Shown here in pieces: positions 26,008 through 36,178 of a DNA stretch of 60,995 nucleotides. Below the pieces are notes generated by a model. It made no database searches. It was not told the DNA's origin and saw nothing but the letters and a program-made list of their open reading frames with translations. Source of the DNA: Dethiosulfovibrio faecalis (GTDB lineage Bacteria > Synergistota > Synergistia > Synergistales > Dethiosulfovibrionaceae); assembly GCF_021568795.1 (NCBI RefSeq), contig NZ_JAKGUE010000017.1, forward strand, positions 1-60,995, read 5' to 3'. Within the stretch, counting starts at the first letter, position 1. Each line of letters begins with the position of its first letter. The position numbers and the translations under genes were made by a program.

Positions 26008-26145
26008 ATGTTTCGATCACTGGGAATTCTTTTTAAGTTTGCCTCCGATGGGGCAGGGGTTCTTTTGGCGGGAATTGCCGGGCTTATAGGTATTTTGATC
26101 GTAGGTGCATGTGTTTGTAGTCTGTTATGGGGCGTGTTTTTTTAG
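26008..26145 (+). CDS. Putative 45-residue single-span membrane peptide
   Basis: A short ORF between the B3/B4 gene and cas3. After a basic start (MFRSLGILFKFASDG) a ~27-residue hydrophobic stretch (GVLLAGIAGLIGILIVGAC and onward) ends in LLWGVFF. AAGGGA lies ~11 nt before the ATG (or 4 nt before an in-frame GTG at 26002). A strong terminator begins 9 nt after the stop, which supports it as an expressed unit end. The family is unknown; hydrophobic toxin or transporter-accessory peptides look like this. Confidence 0.45.
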   Translation: MFRSLGILFKFASDGAGVLLAGIAGLIGILIVGACVCSLLWGVFF

Positions 26146-26154
26146 ATCTTTATT

Positions 26155-26188
26155 AGGAGGTCTCTGAATTTTCAGGGACTCCTTTTTT
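26155..26188 (+). terminator. Rho-independent terminator before the CRISPR-Cas locus
   Basis: AGGAG (26155-26159) pairs with CTCCT, with further pairing of TC to GA and CTGA to TCAG around a small bulge and loop. Six T residues follow, from 26183. Confidence 0.8.
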
Positions 26189-26210
26189 ATTTTTTCGAGG
26201 ACATTGATCC

Positions 26211-26238
26211 TTGATTTTAAGGCGCTTGGTGGTATGGT
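26211..26238 (+). promoter_or_regulatory. Candidate promoter of the cas operon
   Basis: TTGATT (26211-26216), a 16-nt spacer and TATGGT (26233-26238), 29 nt before the cas3 start. Confidence 0.5.
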
Positions 26239-26266
26239 GTTTTAGGGTGGCTCAGAGGTGAAGTCT

Positions 26267-28792
26267 ATGGCTTTTATCGACGACGAGCTGTTTCGTTACT
26301 GGGGAAAATTCGAGGGGGATCAATGGCATCCCTTGGTCTATCATTGTTTAGACGTGGCGTCGGTGGCTCTCCGCTGGCTAAAACTGAGTTCTGCCGTGAG
26401 ACGGTCCCTTCATTGCGAGGATGAACGGGATAAGTGTCCTGTAGCTTATTTTATCTTTCTTCACGATCTGGGTAAGGCAGACCTTCGGTTTCAGCTGAAA
26501 GGACGTTCCGTTATGGAACGTCTATGGTCGTCAGGGGATCTCCGTGAAGTCGACAAGGTGCTGCATCGCGGTTACATGCACGGTCCAGCCGGTCTGATCC
26601 TGTTCGAGAAGGACAGAAAGGCGGTCTATTCCGACTCTGTGACCGATTGGATGAGGTCCGTGGCCGCACACCACGGTTCGATGTCCCCGGTGGATCTCTC
26701 TATCAAGACGGAAAGGTACGGCCCGGATCTTTGGAAGGAACGGGATGAAAGGGTCCGTTCCCAGATGACCTCTCTCGGTCGGGATCTGTTTTTAAAGGAT
26801 TTTCCCGAAGAAAATATCGGAGAGCCTCCCTATGGTCTGTTGGGGTTTTGTTCCATCTGCGATTGGCTGGCGTCCAACGAGGAGTGGTTCCCCTATCGTT
26901 CTGAATCCATCTCTCCAGAGGATTACATGGACGAACGATTTCCACTGGCCGAGACCGCCTTGAGAGAGTGTGGCCTGATAGGAGATAGGTCGGGCAGATG
27001 CGGTATGGACGGTCTGTTTACGGGATGGACTCCTAGGGGCATCCAGACCCTATCTCTGGAGGATCTCGATGATGGTTCCCCATCTCTGGCCGTCATGGAG
27101 GCTCCTACCGGATCGGGAAAGACCGAGGCCGCCCTGGCCCTTGCTTCCCGCTGGTTGGCTGATGGTCGGGCCGATTCCGTCATATTCGCCCTTCCCACCC
27201 AGGCCACGGCGAACGCCATGTTCGATCGCTTGACCAGGATAGCTCCCGTGCTTTTCCCTGGTTCGGCAAACGTCGTCTTGGCTCATGGCAAGTCCCGATT
27301 CAACAGTGGATTTCGATCGATTATGAAAAAAGGGGCCAGCCTTTCATCTGGAGAGGACGGTCTTGTCCAGTGTTCCCGTTGGTTGGCGTCGGGAAAGAAG
27401 CGGGCCTTCTTGGGGCAGATAGGTGTCTGCACGGTGGATCAGGTGCTTCTGAGCGTGCTTCCCGTTCGACACGGCTTCGTGAGGTCTTTCGGAATATCCC
27501 GGAGCGTCCTGATAGTGGACGAGATCCACGCTTACGACAGCTACATGAACGGTCTTCTCGAGCAGGTCCTCCAGTTTCAGAGGGACTCTGGGGGGTGTGC
27601 CATCCTGCTTTCCGCCACGCTCCAGCATAGTCGTCTACTCCGATTGACCTCTCTATGGAGCGGTCAAGATGCCTCTTTACCTTCTTCTAATTCCTATCCT
27701 CTCGTTACTCTTGCCAGACCGGGTAGTATAGACTGCCGTATTCCCTTCGACTCTCCTCCCAAACGAATCGTGTCTATAGAGACGATTCGTTCCGATTGCG
27801 CCATTCCCAGCGATGAACTTCTCGAGCGACTTGTCAAAGAGACCGAGAACGGTAAAACCGTCGCATTCATATGCAATCTCGTGGATCATGCCCAAAGAGT
27901 AGCTCGTAAGCTTAAATCGATGTCGTCCGTTCCTGTCGACCTGTTTCACGCTCGATATACCTTCCGGGATCGTGCGGTTATAGAGAGCCACGTTATCCAT
28001 CGCTACGGTCCAGGACGTACCCCCGGAATTGGCGGAATCCTGGTTGCCACCCAGGTGGTGGAACAGAGTCTGGACCTGGACTTTGACCTTATGGTCTCCC
28101 AGCTCTGCCCGGCGGATCTCCTATTTCAGCGTTTAGGCAGGCTCCATCGCCACGATTCTCTTCACGGAGACGGCGTTCCTCCCAAGGCGATTGTTTTGAC
28201 TCCTACGGGGGACGATTTTGGCCTTCACGGTATCGTCTACGAGAACGAGGCTCTTCTTTGGAGGACCAGAATTATGTTGGAGGAGAGGAAATCCATAACG
28301 TTTCCCGACGCATACAGGGATTGGATAGAGACGATTTACGGTGACGAGCCCATGTTCGGTGAGCCGGATCATGTAACTAAAGCCAACCAGGAATGGCGAA
28401 ACGGACAGATGGGCAAGGAGTTCGCCGCCATATCCCTGGTCAAGTCCTCTCTGAACCTGTCCGACACCGGGGCTGAGGCGGCAAAATTGACCAGAGATGG
28501 CGAGATGAGCCTGACGGTCCTGCCCTATGACTGTGCGACGAAATGTCTGATGGATCCAGACGGGACACCTCTCGCGTCCGTGTCCGATATGCCGGGGACT
28601 CTGGAAGTGGTGGATATGCAGGCCGTATCGGTCCCGGCAGGCTGGGGCAAGTACCTGGGGAAACTGGAGCAACGGGACGGGATATTCTTTTTACCGGTGG
28701 ACAGGGTAGAAGACGGTTGGGAGACGACCTCTCCCATGATTCTGCGGTACTCGTCGCAGTTTGGGCTGGAAAGGGTGATGAAAGAACGATGA
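26267..28792 (+). CDS. cas3: CRISPR-associated nuclease-helicase Cas3, type I-E
   Basis: An 841-residue effector that unwinds and degrades DNA marked by Cascade. The N-terminal HD nuclease has His26, His66-Asp67 (FLHDLGKAD) and AAHHGS. The SF2 helicase follows, with Walker A APTGSGKT (~279-287), DEIH (~418-421), LLSATL and motif VI QRLGRLHRH (~620). All expected catalytic motifs look intact. The ATG at 26267 has GAGGTGA upstream; a GTG three codons earlier is the alternative. It overlaps cse1 by ATGA. It begins the eight-gene cas operon. Confidence 0.96.
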   Translation: MAFIDDELFRYWGKFEGDQWHPLVYHCLDVASVALRWLKLSSAVRRSLHCEDERDKCPVAYFIFLHDLGKADLRFQLKGRSVMERLWSSGDLREVDKVLHRGYMHGPAGLILFEKDRKAVYSDSVTDWMRSVAAHHGSMSPVDLSIKTERYGPDLWKERDERVRSQMTSLGRDLFLKDFPEENIGEPPYGLLGFCSICDWLASNEEWFPYRSESISPEDYMDERFPLAETALRECGLIGDRSGRCGMDGLFTGWTPRGIQTLSLEDLDDGSPSLAVMEAPTGSGKTEAALALASRWLADGRADSVIFALPTQATANAMFDRLTRIAPVLFPGSANVVLAHGKSRFNSGFRSIMKKGASLSSGEDGLVQCSRWLASGKKRAFLGQIGVCTVDQVLLSVLPVRHGFVRSFGISRSVLIVDEIHAYDSYMNGLLEQVLQFQRDSGGCAILLSATLQHSRLLRLTSLWSGQDASLPSSNSYPLVTLARPGSIDCRIPFDSPPKRIVSIETIRSDCAIPSDELLERLVKETENGKTVAFICNLVDHAQRVARKLKSMSSVPVDLFHARYTFRDRAVIESHVIHRYGPGRTPGIGGILVATQVVEQSLDLDFDLMVSQLCPADLLFQRLGRLHRHDSLHGDGVPPKAIVLTPTGDDFGLHGIVYENEALLWRTRIMLEERKSITFPDAYRDWIETIYGDEPMFGEPDHVTKANQEWRNGQMGKEFAAISLVKSSLNLSDTGAEAAKLTRDGEMSLTVLPYDCATKCLMDPDGTPLASVSDMPGTLEVVDMQAVSVPAGWGKYLGKLEQRDGIFFLPVDRVEDGWETTSPMILRYSSQFGLERVMKER

Positions 28793-30273
28793 ACTTGCTG
28801 TCGGATAGGTGGATTCCCGTTTCCGACGGGGCGTCCATGACTCAAATATCCGTGGAGGAGCTTCTATGTTCCGATAGATGCTATTCCATATGCCATCCAA
28901 GGGACGATATGGAACTGGCAGCTTTGCAGTTGCTAGTGTGTCTGACCCAGGCCGTCTTAGCGCCCGAAAACGACGAGGAGCTTCGGGGAAGACTGGAGAC
29001 GCCCCTTGATCCAGTGGAGTATCGAGAGGCCGCGGCGATAAAGATGGACTGGTTCGACCTGGAGCATGAGAAAACTCCGTTTATGCAGGATCCCAGGGTT
29101 TTAGAGTATATGACCTCTAAAGGGAAGGATCTGGCTAAGGAAAAGACCGGAATAGCCAAGCTTCTTCCGGGACTTCCAGAGGGAAAGGGGTCCGGCTGTC
29201 TTTTCAACGGGGCCGGGGATATCCGGTGTATGTGTCCCTCGTGTGCCGCTATGGCTCTTTTCAACCAGGCTACCGAGGCCCCCTCCTTTGGGGGAGGTTT
29301 CAAGGATCCTCTGCGAAAGGCGGGACCTGTTACGGCCCTCATATATGATGAAAACCTCAGACTCATGGTCTGGAAAAACGCTCTCCCCTGCGACTTTGTG
29401 GAGGGAAGACTTCCGTCGGTGGATGAGAAAAACGACGTGCCTAACTGGATTTTACAGATGGGCGAGGGAGACGTGGTTCGGACTGAGGAAATTGGTCTCT
29501 TGAGGGGGCTGTTCTGGCAGCCCGCTAGCCTTTTTCTTGAGTGGTCGGATGGAGAAGGGACGTGTGACTGCTGTGGTCTTAGGATGTCCAGATCAACTTT
29601 GTCATTTTGGAAGAGGAAGTTCAAATACGATCTTGACGGCGTTATGTGGCCTCATCCTCACGGGGCCAGACTTATGGACAAGGGGAAATGGAACGGGGTC
29701 ACGTTTAGGGGAGTGGCCCCTCTCTGGACTCGCTTTTCCGAGTTTTTGAGATGGCAGGACGGACACCAGCCCGAGCTGGTTTTGGAGCATTATAAAAACT
29801 TCGTTTCTCACGAGCGGCTGAACCTGAGCGTCGGAGGCTATACCAACAGACAGGCTTCCATCCTGGAGAGGCACCATCAGGTGATATCTCTGGGATCCGG
29901 TTGGCCGGAGCATATCGAAGATATCGACGGTCGAGTAGAACTGGCCGTCGGATATGAAAAAGAGCTGAGTGGCAAGAGTTTCGGGTTGGGCAAGAGGGTG
30001 TCTGGCGATGGTGGTGGTCTCAAGGAACGGGCAAGGAAGATGTTTTTCCAGAAAACCGAATCGCTGATGCACGAGGCGCTTCAGTACACCGAATGGAACA
30101 GGGAGAAGGCGTTCCGCCTGGAACTTGCCGATCGGCTGAAGGTCCTGTGTTCCAAAATTCTTGAGGAGGTCGCCAGGCCCTATATGGATCAGCCTCACGG
30201 GTTGTTGGCCTATGTCACTGCTAAAAAGAACCTGGAAGCAGCTATGGATAGGCTCCATAAATCCATCGAATGA
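28789..30273 (+). CDS. casA: Cascade large subunit Cse1/CasA (Cas8e)
   Basis: A 494-residue large subunit that recognises the PAM and recruits Cas3. LLSDRWIPV at the start is the Cse1 hallmark, and FMQDPRV and KNALPCDFVEGRLPS-like segments follow. A zinc-knuckle-like pair CMCPSC (~146) and CDCCG (~260) is present, as in many Cse1 proteins. The start overlaps the cas3 stop. The open frame extends further upstream inside cas3, which is not counted. Confidence 0.92.
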   Translation: MNLLSDRWIPVSDGASMTQISVEELLCSDRCYSICHPRDDMELAALQLLVCLTQAVLAPENDEELRGRLETPLDPVEYREAAAIKMDWFDLEHEKTPFMQDPRVLEYMTSKGKDLAKEKTGIAKLLPGLPEGKGSGCLFNGAGDIRCMCPSCAAMALFNQATEAPSFGGGFKDPLRKAGPVTALIYDENLRLMVWKNALPCDFVEGRLPSVDEKNDVPNWILQMGEGDVVRTEEIGLLRGLFWQPASLFLEWSDGEGTCDCCGLRMSRSTLSFWKRKFKYDLDGVMWPHPHGARLMDKGKWNGVTFRGVAPLWTRFSEFLRWQDGHQPELVLEHYKNFVSHERLNLSVGGYTNRQASILERHHQVISLGSGWPEHIEDIDGRVELAVGYEKELSGKSFGLGKRVSGDGGGLKERARKMFFQKTESLMHEALQYTEWNREKAFRLELADRLKVLCSKILEEVARPYMDQPHGLLAYVTAKKNLEAAMDRLHKSIE

Positions 30274-30292
30274 CGTAAAAGGAGGTCTTGTT

Positions 30293-30748
30293 TTGTCCCC
30301 TGAATTCGATTTTGTAAGGATAAAGGAAACGTTCGACGGAATGTCCAGCGGTGGAAGGGCGGAGATAAGCCGTGCCGAGCTCCCAAGTGATCTGGTTTTA
30401 AGAGGTGCCCTCTATCGACTTTTGCCGGAGGGAGAACCTCCCTCTTCTCAGTGGCAGCGTGTAGTGTTTCTGTTGCCATGGGCGAAACAAGAGGATGGGG
30501 CCTCTCAGCTAGGGAGGCAAATGGCCTATGCGGAGAGGAAAATCTCGGAACAGCGTGTCTTTCAGACGGTTCGTTCCGACTATCCTCAGGACATCCTTCA
30601 TATGCGGAGGCTGTTGAGATATTTGAAGATCGGTCTGGACTGGAACGATTTTGGAAAAACCCTCTGGTTTTGGGGAGAGGTACAGAAACGGCGTATCGTG
30701 GAAAGCTATTTTATGGCTAAAAAATCGTCCTATTCGGAGGAGGCATAA
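30293..30748 (+). CDS. casB: Cascade small subunit Cse2/CasB
   Basis: A 151-residue alpha-helical small subunit that stabilises the crRNA-target hybrid (two copies per Cascade). RAEISRAELPSDLV and SDYPQDILHMRRLLRYLK are typical of Cse2. The TTG start at 30293 has AAGGAGG 7 nt upstream; the open frame begins earlier inside casA. It sits between casA and cas7, as in other type I-E operons. Confidence 0.88.
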   Translation: MSPEFDFVRIKETFDGMSSGGRAEISRAELPSDLVLRGALYRLLPEGEPPSSQWQRVVFLLPWAKQEDGASQLGRQMAYAERKISEQRVFQTVRSDYPQDILHMRRLLRYLKIGLDWNDFGKTLWFWGEVQKRRIVESYFMAKKSSYSEEA

Positions 30749-30751
30749 ATC

Positions 30752-31861
30752 ATGGATCGCAGGTTCTTGAACCTTCACGTTTTAATTTCCCACAGTCCGT
30801 CCTGTCTCAACAGAGACGATATGAACATGCAGAAATCGGCTCGTTTCGGAGGGGTGAGGCGGGTGAGGGTCTCCAGCCAGTGTCTGAAGAGGGTGATACG
30901 GAGAAGCGACAAGTACAGGGAGCTTTTCGGGGATCCTTCGGTGAGGACCAGGAATAACGAGGCCTTGATGGGATATCTAAGATCGATCCCCAGATTCGAC
31001 AGATTCTCCGATGGCGAGCTTAAATTGGTAATCAATTCTTCCGGGATGCAAAACAGCGTCGTGACTCCGTGGATGATCGACGAGTTCGAGTCGATCGTGG
31101 AGGCCGTCCACTCCGCCATAGTTGAAAAGAATACCCCTGAGGATAAAATCCTCAAGATGGCGGATAAAGCTTCCCCAAAAAATAAAACCGGGGACAAAGA
31201 CATCGATAAGGCAATGGAGAAGGCGGCCGACGAGTTTAAAAAGGCAGGCGTATCCTGTGCCGACATAGCCCTTTCCGGCAGGATGTGTGCCTCTGGAATA
31301 CTTGACTCCGTAGAGGGAGCCATGTCTCTGTCCCATTCCATAACCACCCATGCCATGGAGGCAGAGATCGACTGGTTTACCGCCATGGACGATCTGACCT
31401 GCGAGACGGAGGAGACGGGAGCAGGGCATCTCAACACCCAGGAATTCGGATCGGGGGTTTTCTATCGCTATGCCTCGATAAATATGGATCTTCTTGAGAA
31501 GAACCTAGGCGGAGATAAAGAAAGGGCGATTGATACGGCTGCCGGGTTTACGGAACTTCTCTCTACCGTTGTGCCAACGGGGAAACAGAAAAGCTTTGCC
31601 TCCTACTCTTTGGCCGATCTGGTGTTGGCCGTAAAGTCCGATATACCCGTATCCCTTCATAATGCCTTCGAAAGGCCAGTTTCCGGCGACAGGCGAAGCG
31701 GTTTGATGGACCCATCCATAAAGGCTCTATCGGGGTACAGAGACCTAGTCCACAGCGGCTACGGTCTGGACGAGGAGTCGGCGGTATTCTCGATCAGGGA
31801 CACATCTTTAACTGAACGGGTCGGCTCTCTGAAAGAGTTGCTCGAGTGGATAAAAGAATAA
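30752..31861 (+). CDS. casC: Cascade backbone subunit Cas7/Cse4/CasC
   Basis: A 369-residue backbone subunit that coats the crRNA spacer (six copies). The opening FLNLHVLISHSPSCLNRDD, with KSARFGGVRRVRVSSQCLKR, is diagnostic of type I-E Cas7. GAGHLNTQEFGSGVFYRYAS lies in the centre. ATG at 30752 is 3 nt after casB, with GGAGG ~11 nt upstream. There is a lysine-rich linker around 140-160. Confidence 0.95.
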   Translation: MDRRFLNLHVLISHSPSCLNRDDMNMQKSARFGGVRRVRVSSQCLKRVIRRSDKYRELFGDPSVRTRNNEALMGYLRSIPRFDRFSDGELKLVINSSGMQNSVVTPWMIDEFESIVEAVHSAIVEKNTPEDKILKMADKASPKNKTGDKDIDKAMEKAADEFKKAGVSCADIALSGRMCASGILDSVEGAMSLSHSITTHAMEAEIDWFTAMDDLTCETEETGAGHLNTQEFGSGVFYRYASINMDLLEKNLGGDKERAIDTAAGFTELLSTVVPTGKQKSFASYSLADLVLAVKSDIPVSLHNAFERPVSGDRRSGLMDPSIKALSGYRDLVHSGYGLDEESAVFSIRDTSLTERVGSLKELLEWIKE

Positions 31862-31870
31862 TCCGATGCC

Positions 31871-32590
31871 ATGTGTCGCTACCTGATAATTAGACTTCAG
31901 GGCATCCTTCAAGCCTGGGGACGCCATACCTTCGAGACCTATCGTCCCACAGAGGTCTTTCCTACTAGGTCGGGAATTACCGGTCTGATCGGTGCCTGTC
32001 TGGGATTGACCCGCCGAGATCACGAGGCTTTAGCTGAATTGGACAGTTCCTATCGCTACGGAGCCAGACTTGACGGGTGCAGAGATGTCTTTTGGGACAT
32101 CTCCGATGAGAACCTGTCTCTGATGAAGTCGATTGGATGTGATCCGGGAAAATTGGAGGATTTTCACACAGTTCAGGATGTCAGGACCGTGGGAGGAGAT
32201 ATCAAGCCTACCGAGGTCACCCGTAGGGAATATCTGGAGGATGCCTGTTTTTCGGTGGTCCTGTGGGAAACGGAAGAAGCGGCGTTCGGTCTGGATCGTA
32301 TAGAAGAAGCGTTGAGATCCCCTAAATTCACCCCCTATCTAGGCAGAAAAAGCTGCCCTCTCGGCAGGCCTCTTTTCGACGGGATGGTCGAGGCCGAATC
32401 GGCTTATGATGCGTTGAGCCGAACCGCTCCAGGATGGGGGATTTTATACGTCGAGGACGACCCGGGAGAGAAAGGCGTTAGCATGAGGATCCGGGATGTT
32501 CCGCGGTTTAAACGAACAAGGCAGTTCGATACTAGGACGATCTACGTTTCCACCGTGTCGGAAGGAGGTGGAGGCAATGTATCTGAGTGA
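31871..32590 (+). CDS. casD: Cascade subunit Cas5e/CasD
   Basis: A 239-residue Cas5 protein that holds the 5' handle of crRNA. YLIIRLQGILQAWGRHTF, TEVFPTRSGITGLIGACLGL and FTPYLGRKSCPLGRPLF are the standard Cas5e blocks. No clear ribosome site precedes the ATG, so translation probably couples to casC, which stops 9 nt upstream. Its 3' end overlaps casE. Confidence 0.93.
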   Translation: MCRYLIIRLQGILQAWGRHTFETYRPTEVFPTRSGITGLIGACLGLTRRDHEALAELDSSYRYGARLDGCRDVFWDISDENLSLMKSIGCDPGKLEDFHTVQDVRTVGGDIKPTEVTRREYLEDACFSVVLWETEEAAFGLDRIEEALRSPKFTPYLGRKSCPLGRPLFDGMVEAESAYDALSRTAPGWGILYVEDDPGEKGVSMRIRDVPRFKRTRQFDTRTIYVSTVSEGGGGNVSE

Positions 32591-33130
32591 ATGGAGGTTG
32601 CCCTGGTCCAGAAGCCATAACCCGTATGAGATCCATCGAAAACTATGGGAGGCTTTTCCCGATATGCCGGATGGCAAACGGTCGTTTTTGTTTCGTTGGG
32701 AGAAGCAGTTCAGATCTATATCGGTTTTGATGTTATCCCAAAACGAGCCTAGAAAGTTCCAGGGAGCCACGTTTCATAGGTCTTCCGTCTTCGATCCTCG
32801 CATCGACGAAGGTCCTTACATTTTTACTGTGAGAGCGAATCCGGTAAAGAGGCTTGCCGAGGCCCGATGCAGAGTCCCTCTGGTGGGGGAGCAGGCTCTT
32901 GTAGAATGGCTTAATCGAAAGATGGAGGGAATCTGCGAGATCGAGGATGTCACCGTGCAGAGCAGAAGCGAGATCTACTTTAAGAAAAGGGATATGGCTG
33001 GCAAAATCGTTACGGTTGATTATAGGGGGATTTTACGTCCTAAAAACGGAGAGGCACTGCTTTCGTTGATGAAAAAGGGACTTGGGCCGGCCAAGGCCTT
33101 CGGCTGTGGAATGCTCCTTTTGAAGCGGCT

Positions 33131-33134
<4 letters not shown>
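32577..33134 (+). CDS. casE: CRISPR repeat endoribonuclease Cas6e/CasE
   Basis: A 185-residue crRNA-processing ribonuclease. NPYEIHRKLWEAFPD carries the catalytic His (as His20 of E. coli CasE) near the N-terminus, and the glycine-rich GLGPAKAFGCGMLLLKR loop closes the second ferredoxin-like fold. It should cut the hairpin repeats of the array at 34362-34756. AGGAGG and a second GGAGG lie upstream of the ATG. It overlaps casD and cas1. Confidence 0.93.
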
Positions 33135-34337
<1,203 letters not shown>

Positions 34338-34361
34338 GGGGTTTTTCGCAGAAGAAAAAGA

Positions 34362-34756
34362 GGGTTCCCCACACACGTGGGGATGAACCGGAGGGGTTCG
34401 TCCGGCGGGCGTCCAACTGGCTGGGTTCCCCACACACGTGGGGATGAACCGTTTGACGGCATAGAGGAGTACGTGGAATACCTGGGTTCCCCACACACGT
34501 GGGGATGAACCGAGCCTGTATCGTTTCCCGACCTCCGGTTATTAGGGTTCCCCACACACGTGGGGATGAACCGGGAAAAAGGAGGATTGCGCCGTTCGTG
34601 CGCCCGGGTTCCCCACACACGTGGGGATGAACCGATCTTCCTTGGGCCGGATCAGGCGGCCTATCTGGGTTCCCCACACACGTGGGGATGAACCGCACGA
34701 ACACGAGTATATCGACCCTGGGAGAATGGGTTCCCCACAAACGTGGGGATGAACCG
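34362..34756 (+). CRISPR. Type I-E CRISPR array, 7 repeats and 6 spacers
   Basis: Seven 29-nt repeats begin at 34362, 34423, 34484, 34545, 34606, 34667 and 34728. All six spacers are exactly 32 nt. The repeat starts GGGTTCCCC and ends GATGAACCG. CCCCAC and GTGGGG form the hairpin cut by Cas6e. Repeats 1-6 are identical; repeat 7 has one change (ACAAACG for ACACACG), as expected at the end far from the leader. The leader side is thus next to cas2. Only 24 nt separate the full-length cas2 stop from the first repeat, so the leader must overlap the cas2 3' end. A possible -10 TATAAG lies at 34333-34338. Confidence 0.97.
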
Positions 34757-34809
34757 ATTCGGCTATTATCTAGAGGATCTCGGTAGTTTCCCAGAAAGGC
34801 GGTGACGTT

Positions 34810-35037
34810 GTGGAGTTACTTGAAGCAATCCGAAGGCATGATGAATCTAAAAATATGAAGATAACTTTCAAGGATGGGCGTCACCTGATCTGTCGATTTG
34901 AGACCCTTCTTTGGGAAGACTATTTCTCTTTCTATGTCCAAGTCAAGCCTGGTGGTTCATCTGAATTCGAACCTGGGACTCTATTGGAGGTTATCGGCGA
35001 GGATATTTTCGAAATCAATGGGAAAAAGATTCACTGA
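34810..35037 (+). CDS. Small protein of unknown function next to the CRISPR array
   Basis: A 75-residue open frame starting GTG at 34810, 53 nt after the last repeat. It is charged and soluble (MKITFKDGRHLICRF, then WEDYFSFYVQVKPGG), with a small beta-rich look and no membrane segment. An internal ATG at 34855 would give a 60-residue form. AAAGGCGGTGA upstream is a moderate ribosome site. The sequence is richer in A and T than the neighbours. I do not recognise a family. The 180 nt after it hold no gene, only the palindromes noted at 35176-35203. Confidence 0.5.
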   Translation: MELLEAIRRHDESKNMKITFKDGRHLICRFETLLWEDYFSFYVQVKPGGSSEFEPGTLLEVIGEDIFEINGKKIH

Positions 35038-35175
35038 CATGAAAAACGCAAATGTTGGCTTACTTTTTGCTGGTAGCGGATGTGTTTATTCTGGTCGATC
35101 TTGAGCCCGAGTTTTTTTAGGCGATCCAGATTAGAGGGTTTTTCACGTCTTTTGGCTATATCCCTCGACCCTTTG

Positions 35176-35203
35176 TGAGATGTATTCTCAATGTATACGT
35201 ATA
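35176..35203. promoter_or_regulatory. Two adjacent palindromes before the radical SAM gene
   Basis: TGAGA (35176-35180) and TCTCA (35186-35190) form one inverted repeat. TATACGTATA (35194-35203) is a perfect 10-bp palindrome. Both lie directly before the ribosome site (AAGGAGG at 35205-35211) of the radical SAM gene, an operator-like position. Confidence 0.4.
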
Positions 35204-35218
35204 TAAGGAGGTCATCTC

Positions 35219-36178
35219 ATGCACGTATTCGGTCCCGTGCCGTCTAGAAGGTTGGGGCGTAGCCTGGGGGTCAACCACATCCCCCCGAAGGTATGCAGCT
35301 ATGCCTGCCGCTACTGTCAGTTGGGAAGTACCTTGAATATGTCCGTCGAGCGTCGGAACTTTTTCGATCCCTCGGCCATAGCGGCGGAGGTGGAGGCCAA
35401 GCTGGAGGATCTTAGAAAATCCGGAGATCCGGTAGACTACCTGGCCTTCGTCCCCGACGGCGAACCTACCCTGGATCTGGGAATAGGAACGCTGGCCGAA
35501 AAGGTCAAAGCCTTCGGGGTTCCCATAGCGGTGATATCCAACGCGTCTCTGATAGGCGATCCTGAGGTCCAAGAGGATCTGATGCAGTTCGACTGGGTCT
35601 CTCTCAAGGTGGACGGAGCTACCGAAGACGTCTGGAGATTCGTCGACAGGCCCCATAAAAAGCTCTCCTTCGACTCCATCCTGAAGGGAGTCGGGGATTT
35701 CGCCTCCTCCTACGAAGGCCATCTGGAGACCGAGACCATGCTTATAGCCGGAGGGAACGATGGCGACGAACAGCTCGAGGCCCTGGCGTCCTTTCTGGAG
35801 CCGGTCTCCCCTGCGGTGTGCCGGCTTTCGTCTCCGACCCGTCCTCCCGCATGTCCCGACGTAGCCTGCGTCGACGAGGAAAGGCTGGCCGTAGCTACCG
35901 CCACCTTTCAGTCCCACGGCCTGAATCCCATGATACTCAACGCCTACGAGGGCGACGATTTCACCAGAACTGGAGACGTCCGGGACGCCCTGCTGTCCAT
36001 ACTGTCGGTTCACCCGATGAAAGAGGCGGCCGTGGCCCGCTTCCTCGAGAAGGAGGGCGACGATCCCGCCCTGGTGGAGCGGATGGTGGAGGACGGAGAC
36101 GTTGTCAAAACCGACTGGAGAGGCGACGTCTTCTACGCCAGAAATCTTCGCAACGCCAAGGACAGGGAGAGATACTGA
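35219..36178 (+). CDS. Radical SAM protein, TYW1-like Fe-S oxidoreductase family (COG0731-like)
   Basis: A 319-residue radical SAM enzyme. CSYACRYCQ (~26-34) is the CxxxCxxC motif for the [4Fe-4S] cluster, preceded by FGPVPSRRLGRSLGV, the hallmark of this subfamily. DGEPTLD and VSLKVDG follow, as in other members. A C-terminal ~60-residue part (VHPMKEAAVARFLEK) looks like a winged-helix domain. The reaction is unknown. The overlapping downstream AIR-synthase-like gene suggests a shared maturation or biosynthetic role. Confidence 0.85.
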   Translation: MHVFGPVPSRRLGRSLGVNHIPPKVCSYACRYCQLGSTLNMSVERRNFFDPSAIAAEVEAKLEDLRKSGDPVDYLAFVPDGEPTLDLGIGTLAEKVKAFGVPIAVISNASLIGDPEVQEDLMQFDWVSLKVDGATEDVWRFVDRPHKKLSFDSILKGVGDFASSYEGHLETETMLIAGGNDGDEQLEALASFLEPVSPAVCRLSSPTRPPACPDVACVDEERLAVATATFQSHGLNPMILNAYEGDDFTRTGDVRDALLSILSVHPMKEAAVARFLEKEGDDPALVERMVEDGDVVKTDWRGDVFYARNLRNAKDRERY

